27,460 nucleotides of DNA from an uncultured Acetobacteraceae bacterium (GCA_903839965.1 CAIMEK010000677.1:1-27460); one strand, 5' to 3'; counted from the stretch's first letter, positions 15,983 through 23,678 are shown. Program-made: numbers and translations. The notes: a model not told the origin generated them from the letters alone.

Positions 15983-17175
15983 AAAACGCTTGGCTGCGGG
16001 CGGATGGGCGCAAGGGCATCCGCAACGTGGTGGCGGTCGCCTACCTGGTGGAATGCGCCCACCACGTGGCCCGCGAGATCGCCCAGCCCTTGCGCGAGCG
16101 CGACGTGCACGTCATCGGCTTCCCGGGCTGCTATCGCAACGACTATGCGCAGGCGATGATGCACCGCCTGTGCACGCACCCGAATGTGGGCGCGGTGCTG
16201 CTGGTGTCGCTGGGCTGCGAGAGCTTCGACCGCTTCGCGCTGGCCAAGGCGGTAGCGGAGTCGGGACGGCCGGTGCACACCATCACCATCCAGCGCAGCG
16301 GCGGCACGCGCAGCTCGATCGCCGAGGGGCGCGCCTGGGTGGCGGCGCGCCGCGCGGAACTCGACGCCGTTCCGACGGTCGCGATGGATGTGTCGGAACT
16401 GGTGGTGGGCACGGTGTGCGGCGGTTCGGATGGCACCTCGGGCCTCACCGGCAACCCGGCCGCGGGGGTGGCCTTCGACCTGCTGGTGGAGGCCGGCGCG
16501 GCCTGCATCTTCGAGGAGACCGGCGAACTGATCGGCTGCGAGCACATCATGGCCGCGCGCGCCGCGACGCCCGAACTCGGCCGCGCGATCGTGGCCTGCG
16601 TGAACAAGGCGGCGCGCTACTACGAAACATTGGGCCTGGGCTCGTTCGCGGCGGGCAACGCCGAGGGCGGGCTGAGTACGATCGAGGAGAAGTCGCTCGG
16701 CGCCTATGCCAAGTCGGGTTCGTCGCGCATCTCGGGCCTGATCAAGCCGGGCGACATTCCGCCGCGCGGCGGGCTGTATCTGCTCGACATGGTGTCGGAC
16801 GGCGAGGTGCGGTTCGGCTTTCCCAACATCAACGACAACGTGGAGATCGCCGACCTGATCGCCTGCGGCTGCCATGCCGTGCTGTTCGTGACAGGTCGCG
16901 GCTCGGTGGTCGGCTCGGCGATCTCACCGGTGCTGAAGATCTGCGCCAATCCCGAAACCTATCGCCACATGGCGGACGACATGGACGTCAACGCCGGGCG
17001 CATCCTGTCCGACGGCGCGGAACTCGACGAAGTGGGTCAGCAGATCCGTGACCAGGTGGTGGCGCTCGGTGACGGGCGGCGCACGCGCTCGGAGGAGCTG
17101 GGCCACCTGGAGTTCATCCTGACCTACAAGTCCTTCGAGCCGATCGGCCCGGCCTGCCTGCCCATGGCAGGGTAA
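15979..17175 (+). CDS. UxaA/SuyB-type dehydratase large subunit
   Basis: A protein of 398 residues matching the C-terminal catalytic part of altronate/galactarate dehydratases and sulfolactate sulfo-lyase large subunits. Conserved-looking cysteine sites, possible metal ligands, are FPGCYRND (about 49-56), SLGCES (about 77-82), VCGGSDGTSGLTGNPA (about 151-166) and ACGCHAVLFVTGRGS (about 301-315). The opening WLRADGRKGIRNVVAVAYLVEC is a well-known start of this family. The gene is coupled by ATGA to the small subunit and ends the operon at a TAA with a second TAA directly after. The likely reaction is elimination of water from a sugar acid to a 2-keto-3-deoxy acid; sulfolactate cleavage is a less likely alternative, since no sulfonate genes are near. 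Confidence 0.88.
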   Translation: MKNAWLRADGRKGIRNVVAVAYLVECAHHVAREIAQPLRERDVHVIGFPGCYRNDYAQAMMHRLCTHPNVGAVLLVSLGCESFDRFALAKAVAESGRPVHTITIQRSGGTRSSIAEGRAWVAARRAELDAVPTVAMDVSELVVGTVCGGSDGTSGLTGNPAAGVAFDLLVEAGAACIFEETGELIGCEHIMAARAATPELGRAIVACVNKAARYYETLGLGSFAAGNAEGGLSTIEEKSLGAYAKSGSSRISGLIKPGDIPPRGGLYLLDMVSDGEVRFGFPNINDNVEIADLIACGCHAVLFVTGRGSVVGSAISPVLKICANPETYRHMADDMDVNAGRILSDGAELDEVGQQIRDQVVALGDGRRTRSEELGHLEFILTYKSFEPIGPACLPMAG

Positions 17176-17396
17176 TAAGGCGCGACGGCCGCGACCCGTT
17201 CCGCCATTGTCATGGCTTCGACCGCATTGGCGGCGCTGCCGGTATAGACAATCTCGTCAGCCTGCATCCCGTCGATGACGCGCGTGACCAGCACGCGGTA
17301 TTTGACGCCAACTTTTTCGACCAGGAGGCGGATATCTCCGCTCTGCTTCAGGTGGAGATCGTTCGGCTGGCTCCGCCAACACCTATTGGTAAGCAC
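17124..17396 (-). CDS. Small hypothetical protein
   Basis: A 90-residue protein I do not recognise. It begins at a GTG (17396) with a strong GAGGAGG six bases upstream, which is the main reason to accept it. Its middle is plausible soluble protein: DIRLLVEKVGVKYRVLVTRV, then GMQADEIVYTGSAANAVEAM and TMAERVAAVAPYY, alternating hydrophobic residues suggesting a small alpha/beta domain. The last 52 nt overlap the convergent dehydratase gene antisense, so the true end may once have been earlier. There is no signal peptide or membrane segment. Its base composition falls towards its 5' end, next to an AT-rich stretch. Confidence 0.6.
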   Translation of the reverse strand: MLTNRCWRSQPNDLHLKQSGDIRLLVEKVGVKYRVLVTRVIDGMQADEIVYTGSAANAVEAMTMAERVAAVAPYYPAMGRQAGPIGSKDL

Positions 17397-17870
17397 ATCA
17401 CGCCTCCTCGCATGCTAAAAATAGCAGAAGAAGCCGCCCTCCCCCCGGTTTGTTTATTACGCACCATTTACAGGATGCAATAACTTTTGGAGAGAGAGTT
17501 CTTTTTTTTGGAATTTTTCCTCTCCGATATTATTGCCGCCGACTATTAATACGTGATCGTCAACATAACCGTTAATGCTCTCTCCGGGTTGACCTGGATC
17601 AAGCTGAAGACGCCTGAACGATGACGAATCCGTGATGGCCATGCCCGATGTGGTGGTCAAGTCATTCCAAAACGCGATAGAAATATTACTGCAACGAGAA
17701 GCGACGAGACCGCGCGCGGTCACCGGCTTTCCGCTGGTCGTGGCGGAACGCCTGCCGCCTGCGCCTGAGGCGCCGAACCGTTGGGCGCGCGAGGCTGGCC
17801 CGCGGAGGAAATTGGCGATATTGCGGTTGCCCTGGCGTGCCGGTGACCCGATTCGACCCCGGAGGCTCCG
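17397..17870. other. AT-rich intergenic region upstream of the NCS2 permease gene
   Basis: This 474-bp stretch has no convincing gene apart from the small minus-strand frame listed below. Counting bases, 17461-17520 is about 35% GC and 17521-17580 about 42%, against about two thirds in the neighbouring genes. It contains an 8-T run at 17502-17509 and several purine- or T-rich runs. From 17700 the composition returns to normal. GGTCACCGGC (17718-17727) and GCCGGTGACC (17839-17848) form a perfect 10-bp inverted repeat spanning the leader of the permease gene. No promoter could be fixed with confidence. Confidence 0.5.
17457..17642 (-). CDS. Possible small ORF or gene remnant in AT-rich DNA
   Basis: A 61-residue minus-strand frame ending at the TAA at 17457-17459. 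Its C-terminal half reads like real protein rather than a GC-shadow: RRLQLDPGQPGESINGYVDD, then HVLIVGGNNIGEEKFQKKEL and a short tail. No ribosome site precedes the ATG at 17642. The same frame runs open far into the NCS2 gene on the other strand, which is meaningless there. It may be the end of a gene whose beginning was lost when the region was rearranged. No family is recognised. Confidence 0.3.
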   Translation of the reverse strand: MAITDSSSFRRLQLDPGQPGESINGYVDDHVLIVGGNNIGEEKFQKKELSLQKLLHPVNGA

Positions 17871-19157
17871 ATGGCATTCTCCTTTGGCTTGCGCGAGGCC
17901 GGCACCACGGTGCGGACCGAGTTGCTGGCCGGCCTCACCACCTGGCTCGCCATGGTCTACATCGTGGCGGTCAACCCGGGCATCCTTGCCACCACCGGCA
18001 TGGATCACGGCGCCCTGTTCGTCGCCACCTGCCTGGGCGCCGGCATCGCCTCCATCGCCATGGGGCTGTATGCCAATTATCCGCTGGCGCTGGCGCCCGG
18101 CATGGGGCTGAACGCCTACTTCGCCTTCGTCGTGGTCGGCGGCATGAAAGTGCCCTGGCAGATAGCACTCGGCGCGGTGTTTCTCTCCGGCCTGCTGTTC
18201 CTGGCGGTTTCGCTGCTGCGCGTGCGGGAATGGCTCATCAACCGCATCCCGCTCTCGCTCAAGCTCGGCATCGGCGCCGGCATCGGCTTGTTCCTCGCGC
18301 TCATCGGCCTGGAGAACATGGGCGTGGTGGTGGCCGATCCCGCCACCCTGGTCACGCTTGGCCATGTCGGCGCGCCGCGCACGCTGCTGGGCTGCGCGGG
18401 CTTCGTCATCATGGCGGCACTGGCGGCGCGCGGCATTTCCGCCGCGGTGCTGATCGGCATTCTCGGCACCGCCGCCGCCGGCATTCCGCTGGGGCTGACC
18501 ACCTACCAGGGGATCGTCGCCCTGCCGCCCTCGATCGCGCCCATCTTCATGCAGATGGACATCCCCGGCGCCCTGGGCCTGGGCGTCGTCAGCATCGTGC
18601 TGACCTTCTTCCTGGTCGACGTGCTGGACAACGCCGGCACGCTGATCGCCACGACGCATCGCGCGGGGCTGATGCTGCCGGACGGCACCATGCCGCGCCT
18701 GCAACAGGCGCTGACCGCCGATTCCGGCGGCGCCATCCTCGGCTCCATGCTCGGCACGTCGACCGTCACCAGCTACATCGAGAGCGTGGCCGGCATCCAG
18801 GCTGGCGGCCGCACAGGCCTGACCGCCGTGGTCACTGGCATGCTGTTCCTCGCCACCCTGTTCTTCGCGCCGCTCGCCACCTCGGTGCCCAGTTTTGCCA
18901 CTGCCCCTGCCCTGGTGTTCGTCGCCTGCCTGATGGCACGCGCCCTGCGCGATGTGAACTGGGACGACATGACCGACTACCTGCCGGCCGTGGTCACCGC
19001 GATCGCCATGCCACTGACCTTTTCGATCGCCGCCGGTATCGGCGTGGGCTTCATCGTGCATGCCGCGGTGAAGACGCTGGCCGGGCGCGGGCGGGAAGTC
19101 GGCGGCGCGGTGTGGCTGATCGCCGCCGCCTCGGCGGCGCGGTTCGCGATCCAGTAG
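17871..19157 (+). CDS. NCS2 family purine permease, AzgA/PbuG type
   Basis: A proton-linked inner-membrane permease of 428 residues for hypoxanthine, guanine or adenine. It has about 12-14 hydrophobic segments. The AzgA-type motifs are YPLALAPGMGLNAYFAFVVV (about 67-86), DVLDNAGTLIATTHRAGLM (about 248-266) and GTSTVTSYIESVAGIQAGGR (about 301-320). The N-terminal RTELLAGLTTWLAMVYIVAV is also characteristic. GGAGG five bases before the ATG fixes the start. It stands alone on the plus strand, with remnants on both sides, and no purine catabolic gene is near. The length is close to family normal (about 430-450). I saw no purine riboswitch in its leader. Confidence 0.92.
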   Translation: MAFSFGLREAGTTVRTELLAGLTTWLAMVYIVAVNPGILATTGMDHGALFVATCLGAGIASIAMGLYANYPLALAPGMGLNAYFAFVVVGGMKVPWQIALGAVFLSGLLFLAVSLLRVREWLINRIPLSLKLGIGAGIGLFLALIGLENMGVVVADPATLVTLGHVGAPRTLLGCAGFVIMAALAARGISAAVLIGILGTAAAGIPLGLTTYQGIVALPPSIAPIFMQMDIPGALGLGVVSIVLTFFLVDVLDNAGTLIATTHRAGLMLPDGTMPRLQQALTADSGGAILGSMLGTSTVTSYIESVAGIQAGGRTGLTAVVTGMLFLATLFFAPLATSVPSFATAPALVFVACLMARALRDVNWDDMTDYLPAVVTAIAMPLTFSIAAGIGVGFIVHAAVKTLAGRGREVGGAVWLIAAASAARFAIQ

Positions 19158-19188
19158 CCGGGCGTTCTCCACCGCGGCGTTCAGGACA

Positions 19189-19800
19189 TCAGCCGAGCCG
19201 GATGACGCTCTCCGTGCCGTTGCTGCCGATGGCCTGGGTGAGCGAGAAGCTGGCGCCGCGGTGTTCGCCGCCGGTGAGGTGAATGCTGCCGACCGCCTTG
19301 GCTCCCACATCGAGCGTCAGCGTGCCGCCGCGGGCTTCGCCGGCGAAGCTGGCCTTGGTCACGGCGAAGCCCCGGATAGTCAGAGCGCCGTCACTGGCGA
19401 AATCGATCACCTGGCCCGCCCCCCGTACTCGTCAGGTTCGAGGTAGGCGGCGATCCAGCCGGCGGGGCTGATGGTCGGCGGAAGGAATTTGATTTCACCA
19501 CTGCCGAACAGGACGACATCGATCCTGGTACCCCAATCGTTGATGACACCGTTGTTGGTGAACCTGTCGCCGCTCGCCCCGCTGTCGATGGTGATCTGCG
19601 CGTCGGTCGGGCCGGTTCGGGTGCCGGGATTGGAACCGCCGGTCTGGATATCGATCAGCCCGTTGTTGACGGTTGTCCCAGGCAGTTTCAGGACGGGCCG
19701 GCACTGGTACGCGCCAACCATCGAGATCGTGGGGTCGGCGCGGTTGGTGACGTAATCGAGCGTGACGGTGGCCGGGATGCCGGCCCCCAAACAAATTCAT
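19189..19800 (-). pseudogene. Frameshifted remnant of a beta-rich extracellular protein
   Basis: Two minus-strand frames read as one beta-strand-rich protein. The first, 19790-19407, has repeats of the adhesin/beta-helix kind (GTTVNNGLIDIQTGGS, DAQITIDSGASGDRFTNNGV). The second, 19410-19189, has the C-terminal pattern seen in many secreted repeat proteins (FASDGALTIRGFAVTKASFA, GGTLTLDVGAKAVGSIHLTG, SLTQAIGSNGTESVIRLG). They meet at a run of six G (minus strand; 19419-19424). One extra G would join them through EYGG-AGQVIDF. At the other end, removing one G from the five-G run at 19784-19788 would link the frame to an ATG at 19800 (MNLFGAGIPATV). No leader peptide or ribosome site is visible. 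Either the gene is decayed or the homopolymers are miscalled. It would be about 200 residues if repaired. Confidence 0.5.
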
Positions 19801-19808
19801 GCCGCTGG

Positions 19809-20276
19809 TTGGCAGCGCCGACAGATCCGGTTTCCCTGCCGGAGACCGGCCACCGCATTCGCGTGTCGCCGAAGGTCGAGGTCCGGAGCCGCCAGGAAAA
19901 CTCCACCCGCCACGTCGACTACCACACGCCGCTCGGCAGCATCGGGGTTGCGGAAGTGATCACCGAAGAGATGCGCCATCTTGCCCAGGCCATCGCGCCG
20001 GTGCTCGAACAGATCCTGGCGGTGGTGGTGCGGCAGATCCGGGCGCAGAAGGTGCAGGCCGTGGCCGGCGTCATCAGCGCCTCGCCTGGCGTGCCCGGAC
20101 TGAACCTGCAATTGTCCATCAGCGCGCAGGGCCGGCTGCAGACGCTTGGGGAATTCGGCGACATCGTCGTGCACACCAACCCCGACGGCGCGGCAACGCC
20201 GGCTACCGCGATCCGGCGGCGGTCGTTGGCCCGAGGGCAGCAGGGCGGTCGAGTGGCCGTTCGCCCTCTCCGCTGA
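19809..20276 (+). CDS. Unrecognised ORF, possibly a gene fragment
   Basis: A 155-residue plus-strand frame from a TTG, with no clear ribosome site. Residues 14-130 look like real coding sequence, with high GC at third positions and protein-like patterns: an amphipathic helix TEEMRHLAQAIAPVLEQILA, then VVRQIRAQKVQAVAGVISAS and LNLQLSISAQGRLQTLGEFG. The last 25 residues (AIRRRSLARGQQGGRVAVRP) are antisense to the 3' end of the MFS gene and look like read-through, so the original end was probably lost. It opens beside the surface-protein remnant on the other strand. I recognise no family. Confidence 0.4.
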   Translation: MAAPTDPVSLPETGHRIRVSPKVEVRSRQENSTRHVDYHTPLGSIGVAEVITEEMRHLAQAIAPVLEQILAVVVRQIRAQKVQAVAGVISASPGVPGLNLQLSISAQGRLQTLGEFGDIVVHTNPDGAATPATAIRRRSLARGQQGGRVAVRPLR

Positions 20277-21513
20277 CGCCTGGCCGCCGGGTCTTGACGA
20301 GCAGCGCCAACAGGCCGGCGATGATGTAGAAGGCGCCGCCAGTGATCATCGCGCTGTCGAAGCCGCCGGATGAACTGCGCAGCCAGCCGAACATCAGCGG
20401 GCCGAGGAAGCCGCCCAGATTGCCGATGCCGTTGGCGATCGCCATGCCGGGGCCGGCGGCGCCCTTCGGCAGCGCGTCCGCCACCATGGTCCAGTAGATG
20501 GTGATCCGCCCGAACCACAGGCCCGTGGTCATCGTCAGGCAGACCAGCAGGATGAGGTTCTGATTGCCGCCGAACACGCCGGCGCCGCACATGAACACGC
20601 CGGCCAGCACGGTGGCCACCACAAGGTGCCAGCGACGTTCCTGGAACCTGTCCGAACTGGCGGAGATGAGGAACGCCATGGCGATGCTGACGACGTAGGG
20701 GATGGCTGCCAGTTGCCCCGCCATGCCGATGCTGCGGCCGCTTTCCACCAGCAACGTCGGCAACCAGTAGGTGACGCCCCACAGCGCGGTCAGCCCGAGC
20801 AGGTTATAGACGGAAAGAATCAGCACCGTCGGGTGCCAGATGGTCTTGAACCAGTGTTGTTTCTCGACCGGTGCATGCTTCGCCTCGGCGTCGAGTTCCG
20901 CCACCAGCGTCCGCTTCACCTCGGGGTCGAGCCACCTGGAAGGCCGCGGGTCGTCGTCCACCGCCCACCACCACACCGCGCACCAAAGCAGCGAGGGAAT
21001 CGCCGTCACCACGAACATCATGCGCCAGCCGACCAGGCTCACCGCCAGGCCGCACAGCGAGTTGCCGATCGCGGCGGCAATCGGCGTGCCCAACAGGGCG
21101 AGGTTCGCGCGGGCCCGTTCCTTCTGGCTGAACCAGGCGCGCATCACCACCACGGTGGAAGGCAGCACGCCGCCTTCGGAGACGCCTAGGATGAAGCGGT
21201 TGACGATGAGCTGCGTCTCGGTCTCCACCAGCGCGGTGCTGGCCGATACCAGTGACCACGCGACGCCCATCAGCATCAGCGTGCGCTTGGCGCTCCAGGC
21301 CGAGGCCAGCCGCCCGACCGGAATCTGCAGCACCAGATAGCCCCAGGCGAACATGCCGACCGCGAAACCGATCGCGGTGGCCGAAAGCCCGAGGTCCTGG
21401 CGCATGCCCGGGAAGGCGACGGAAATGTTCGACTTGTCGATCTGGTTGAAGATGTAGAGAACCATCGCGACGAGCTGAATGCGAACCCAGCGATTCTGCA
21501 GAATGCCGTTCAT
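20203..21513 (-). CDS. MFS transporter, anion:cation symporter (ACS) family
   Basis: A 12-helix inner-membrane carrier of 436 residues. The first helix region has the ACS signature YIFNQIDKSNISVAFPGM (about 20-37). The loop after helix 2 carries VGRLASAWSAKRTLMLMGVA, and helix 4 starts in NRFILGVSEGGVLPSTVVVM. The central loop (about 195-225) is charged and short. ACS carriers import carboxylates such as tartrate, galactarate, phthalate or hexuronates with protons. GGGAG precedes the ATG. It follows the LeuD-like gene by 81 nt on the same strand and is probably the last gene of the aldolase operon. The final 20 residues (GEGERPLDRPAALGPTTAAG) extend beyond the last helix and overlap the convergent ORF, so the end may be a recent junction. 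Confidence 0.92.
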   Translation of the reverse strand: MNGILQNRWVRIQLVAMVLYIFNQIDKSNISVAFPGMRQDLGLSATAIGFAVGMFAWGYLVLQIPVGRLASAWSAKRTLMLMGVAWSLVSASTALVETETQLIVNRFILGVSEGGVLPSTVVVMRAWFSQKERARANLALLGTPIAAAIGNSLCGLAVSLVGWRMMFVVTAIPSLLWCAVWWWAVDDDPRPSRWLDPEVKRTLVAELDAEAKHAPVEKQHWFKTIWHPTVLILSVYNLLGLTALWGVTYWLPTLLVESGRSIGMAGQLAAIPYVVSIAMAFLISASSDRFQERRWHLVVATVLAGVFMCGAGVFGGNQNLILLVCLTMTTGLWFGRITIYWTMVADALPKGAAGPGMAIANGIGNLGGFLGPLMFGWLRSSSGGFDSAMITGGAFYIIAGLLALLVKTRRPGVSGEGERPLDRPAALGPTTAAGSR

Positions 21514-21594
21514 GTCTCGCTCCCATGCATCCCGGATCGTGCAGGCCCGGGTACTCGCTGTCTCGCCCCGCCGTTGCCGGCGGCGCGCCTGGCC

Positions 21595-22224
21595 TCAGGC
21601 CTGGCTGGTCATTGGCAGCCAGGGAAACCCGCCCCGGCGACGCGCCTCGAAGCGGGCAATCTCGTCGCGGTGGCCTAGCGTCGCGTCGATGTCGTCCAGG
21701 CCGCGCAACAGCCTGTCCTTGCGCAGCGGGTTGATGTCGAATGCGTGCCGATTTCCATTCAGATCGACAACGACCTGCTCCGGCAGGTCGATGGTGATCT
21801 CCGCGCCCGGCCGCTGCTGCACGGCGGCCCAGAGCGCCTGCACCACGGCCTCTTCCAGGACCACCGGCAGAATGCCGTTCTGCAGGCAGTTGCCGTAGAA
21901 GATGTCGGCGAAGCTCGGCCCGACCAGCGCACGCAATCCGTAATCCAGCACGGCGTAAGCGGCGCCTTCACGTGACGATCCGCAGCCGAAATCGATGCCG
22001 GTCAGCAGGATCTGCGCGGCACGGTAGGCGGGGTCGTTCAGCGCGCAATCCGGGCGCGGGCGCTCCTGCGCGTCGAAGCGGATGTCGTGCAGGAACGCCT
22101 CGGCGTAATCGTACCCGGGCCGGCGATGCCGCCGCATGTAGCGCCCGGGCAGGATCATCCCGGTATCGATCTTGGCGATGGGCAACGGCACCGCCGGCGA
22201 GGTCAGGACGGTAAAGGGTTGCAT
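21595..22224 (-). CDS. leuD: 3-isopropylmalate dehydratase small subunit-like protein (LeuD family)
   Basis: The swivel-domain subunit (209 residues) of an aconitase-family hydro-lyase. The core GIDFGCGSSREG (76-87), VGPSFADIFYGNCLQNGILP and the opening TVLTSPAVPLPIAKIDTGMI are clearly LeuD. In ordinary isopropylmalate isomerase the motif continues SSREHAPWA; here it is SSREGAAYA, with His, Pro and Trp all replaced. The start is the ATG at 22224, as the longer frame upstream lies antisense-like within the large-subunit gene. It begins 23 nt after the LeuC-like stop. No leuA or leuB is near, and the context (aldolase, MFS carrier, LysR) is catabolic, so the substrate is probably another 2-hydroxy or 3-hydroxy dicarboxylate. 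The symbol marks the family, not a proven role in leucine synthesis. Confidence 0.88.
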   Translation of the reverse strand: MQPFTVLTSPAVPLPIAKIDTGMILPGRYMRRHRRPGYDYAEAFLHDIRFDAQERPRPDCALNDPAYRAAQILLTGIDFGCGSSREGAAYAVLDYGLRALVGPSFADIFYGNCLQNGILPVVLEEAVVQALWAAVQQRPGAEITIDLPEQVVVDLNGNRHAFDINPLRKDRLLRGLDDIDATLGHRDEIARFEARRRGGFPWLPMTSQA

Positions 22225-22247
22225 CCGACGGCTCCTTTCCCTCCGGC

Positions 22248-23666
22248 TCAGGTCGGCGCCAGATGGCGCACGTCGGTCAGCCGTCCGGCGACGGCGGCGG
22301 CGGCGACCATGGCGGGGCTCATGATGTGCGTCATGGCGGCGCGGCCCTGCCGGCCTTCGAAGTTGCGGTTGGTCGTCGAAGCGCAGCGCTGACCGGGACC
22401 GACGATCTCGCCGTTCGAGCCGTTGCAACTGGAGCAGCCAGAGTCCCGCCATTCGAGGCCCGCAGCGAGGAACACCTGGTCCAGGCCCTCCTGCTCGGCC
22501 TGCCGCTTCACGTGGCTTGAGCCGGGGGACACCATGCCCGGCACGGCAGCCCTGCGGCCCCTGAGCACGCCCGCGGCGGCGCGCAGGTCCTCGATGCGGC
22601 TGTTGGTGCACGAGCCGATGAACACGCGGTCGATACGCACCTCCGTCAGCTTGGTGCGCGGAGTGAGCTGCATGTATTCGAGCGCGCGGGCGACATGCCG
22701 GCGTCGCTCGGTGTCAGCGAAACCGTCGGGATCGGGAACCTCGCTGTCGATCGGCGAACAATCCTCGGGGCTGGTGCCCCAGGTGACCATGGGGGCGAGG
22801 CCGGCGGCATCGATGCGCAACTCGCGGTCGAAGCGGGCGCCCGCGTCGGTGGGCAAGTTCCGCCAGTACGCCAGCGCAAGATCCCACTGCGCCTGCTTCG
22901 GCGCCTGCGGGCAAAGCGCGAGATGCTGGAACGTGATGTCGTCGGGCGCGATCATGCCGATGCGGGCGCCCGCCTCGATCGACATGTTGCAGATCGTCAT
23001 CCGGCCTTCCATCGACATCGCGCGGATCGTCGAGCCGGCGTATTCCACGGCATGGCCGGTGGCGCCGCCGATGCCGATTTCGCCAATGACGGAGAGGATG
23101 ACGTCCTTCGCGGTGACCGCCGGCGCGAGCATCCCGTCGATGCTGATCCGCATCAGGCCGGGTCGCCTGAGCCACACGGTCTGCGTCGCCAGCACGTGGC
23201 GAAGCTGGTTGCCGCCGCCGATCGGGATGGCGCAGGCCCCCAGCGCGCCGTGCGTGGCGGTGTGGGAGTCGTTGCAGGTGATCAGCATGCCGGGCAGCGA
23301 AATGCCGAGTTCCGGCCCGATGACATGCACGATGCCCTGCCGCTCGTGGTGCATGTGGATGTGCGGCAGCCCGAACTCGGCGGCGTTGTGCGCCTGCATC
23401 CACACCACGTTGCGGATTTCGGGGTTGGCGATTCCCTCTATGCCCGCCGCCCGGTTGATGGTCGGCAGATAGTGGTCGGTGACCGCGAGATGCTGGTGCG
23501 GACGATAGGCCTTGCGGCCTTCGAGCCTGAGCTGGTCGAACGCCAGGAAGGCCTGGCCTTCGTTGATGTAGTTGAAATCGACATAAAGCAGTTCCTCGCC
23601 CTGCGGCGAGGTGACGATCACGTGCTCGCCCCACACCTTCTCGAACAGCGTCCTCGCAGCCGTCAT
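22248..23666 (-). CDS. leuC: 3-isopropylmalate dehydratase large subunit-like protein (LeuC family)
   Basis: The catalytic iron-sulphur subunit (472 residues) of an aconitase-family hydro-lyase. The three 4Fe-4S cysteines are present as C353 (GSCTNSR), C411 and C414 (SGCSSCNGSNGE). TLFEKVWGEHVI, NDSHTATHGALGA (132-144), HVLATQTVW and NRNFEGRQG are family signatures. Two regions depart from the isomerase norm: the cluster loop, normally GCSMCLxMN, is GCSSCNGSN, and the segment after SHTATHGA, normally with GTSEVEHV, reads IPIGGGNQLRHV. GGGAGAG lies before the ATG. The gene starts 12 nt after the aldolase stop. It should work with the small subunit just downstream on a 2- or 3-hydroxy dicarboxylic acid; its identity is open. 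Confidence 0.9.
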   Translation of the reverse strand: MTAARTLFEKVWGEHVIVTSPQGEELLYVDFNYINEGQAFLAFDQLRLEGRKAYRPHQHLAVTDHYLPTINRAAGIEGIANPEIRNVVWMQAHNAAEFGLPHIHMHHERQGIVHVIGPELGISLPGMLITCNDSHTATHGALGACAIPIGGGNQLRHVLATQTVWLRRPGLMRISIDGMLAPAVTAKDVILSVIGEIGIGGATGHAVEYAGSTIRAMSMEGRMTICNMSIEAGARIGMIAPDDITFQHLALCPQAPKQAQWDLALAYWRNLPTDAGARFDRELRIDAAGLAPMVTWGTSPEDCSPIDSEVPDPDGFADTERRRHVARALEYMQLTPRTKLTEVRIDRVFIGSCTNSRIEDLRAAAGVLRGRRAAVPGMVSPGSSHVKRQAEQEGLDQVFLAAGLEWRDSGCSSCNGSNGEIVGPGQRCASTTNRNFEGRQGRAAMTHIMSPAMVAAAAVAGRLTDVRHLAPT

Positions 23667-23678
23667 GCGGAACTCTCC

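Noticed and set aside
15656..17175. Firm naming of the split dehydratase as sulfolactate sulfo-lyase (SuyAB)
   Set aside because: The split arrangement fits, but no sulphite exporter, phosphotransacetylase or sulfonate transporter is present, and sugar-acid genes surround it. Kept as an alternative only.
17502..17509. The 8-T run as a rho-independent terminator
   Set aside because: No stable hairpin lies just before it on the plus strand, and the region is AT-rich in general.
17457..19310. A 617-codon minus-strand frame across the NCS2 permease gene
   Set aside because: Most of it is His/Gly/Asp-rich antisense of the permease. Only its last 61 codons, in AT-rich DNA, were kept as a weak candidate.
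21595..23666. Leucine biosynthesis as the role of the LeuC/LeuD-like pair
   Set aside because: No leuA or leuB is near, key motifs differ, and the operon is led by a catabolic aldolase and LysR. It is not excluded, only less likely.
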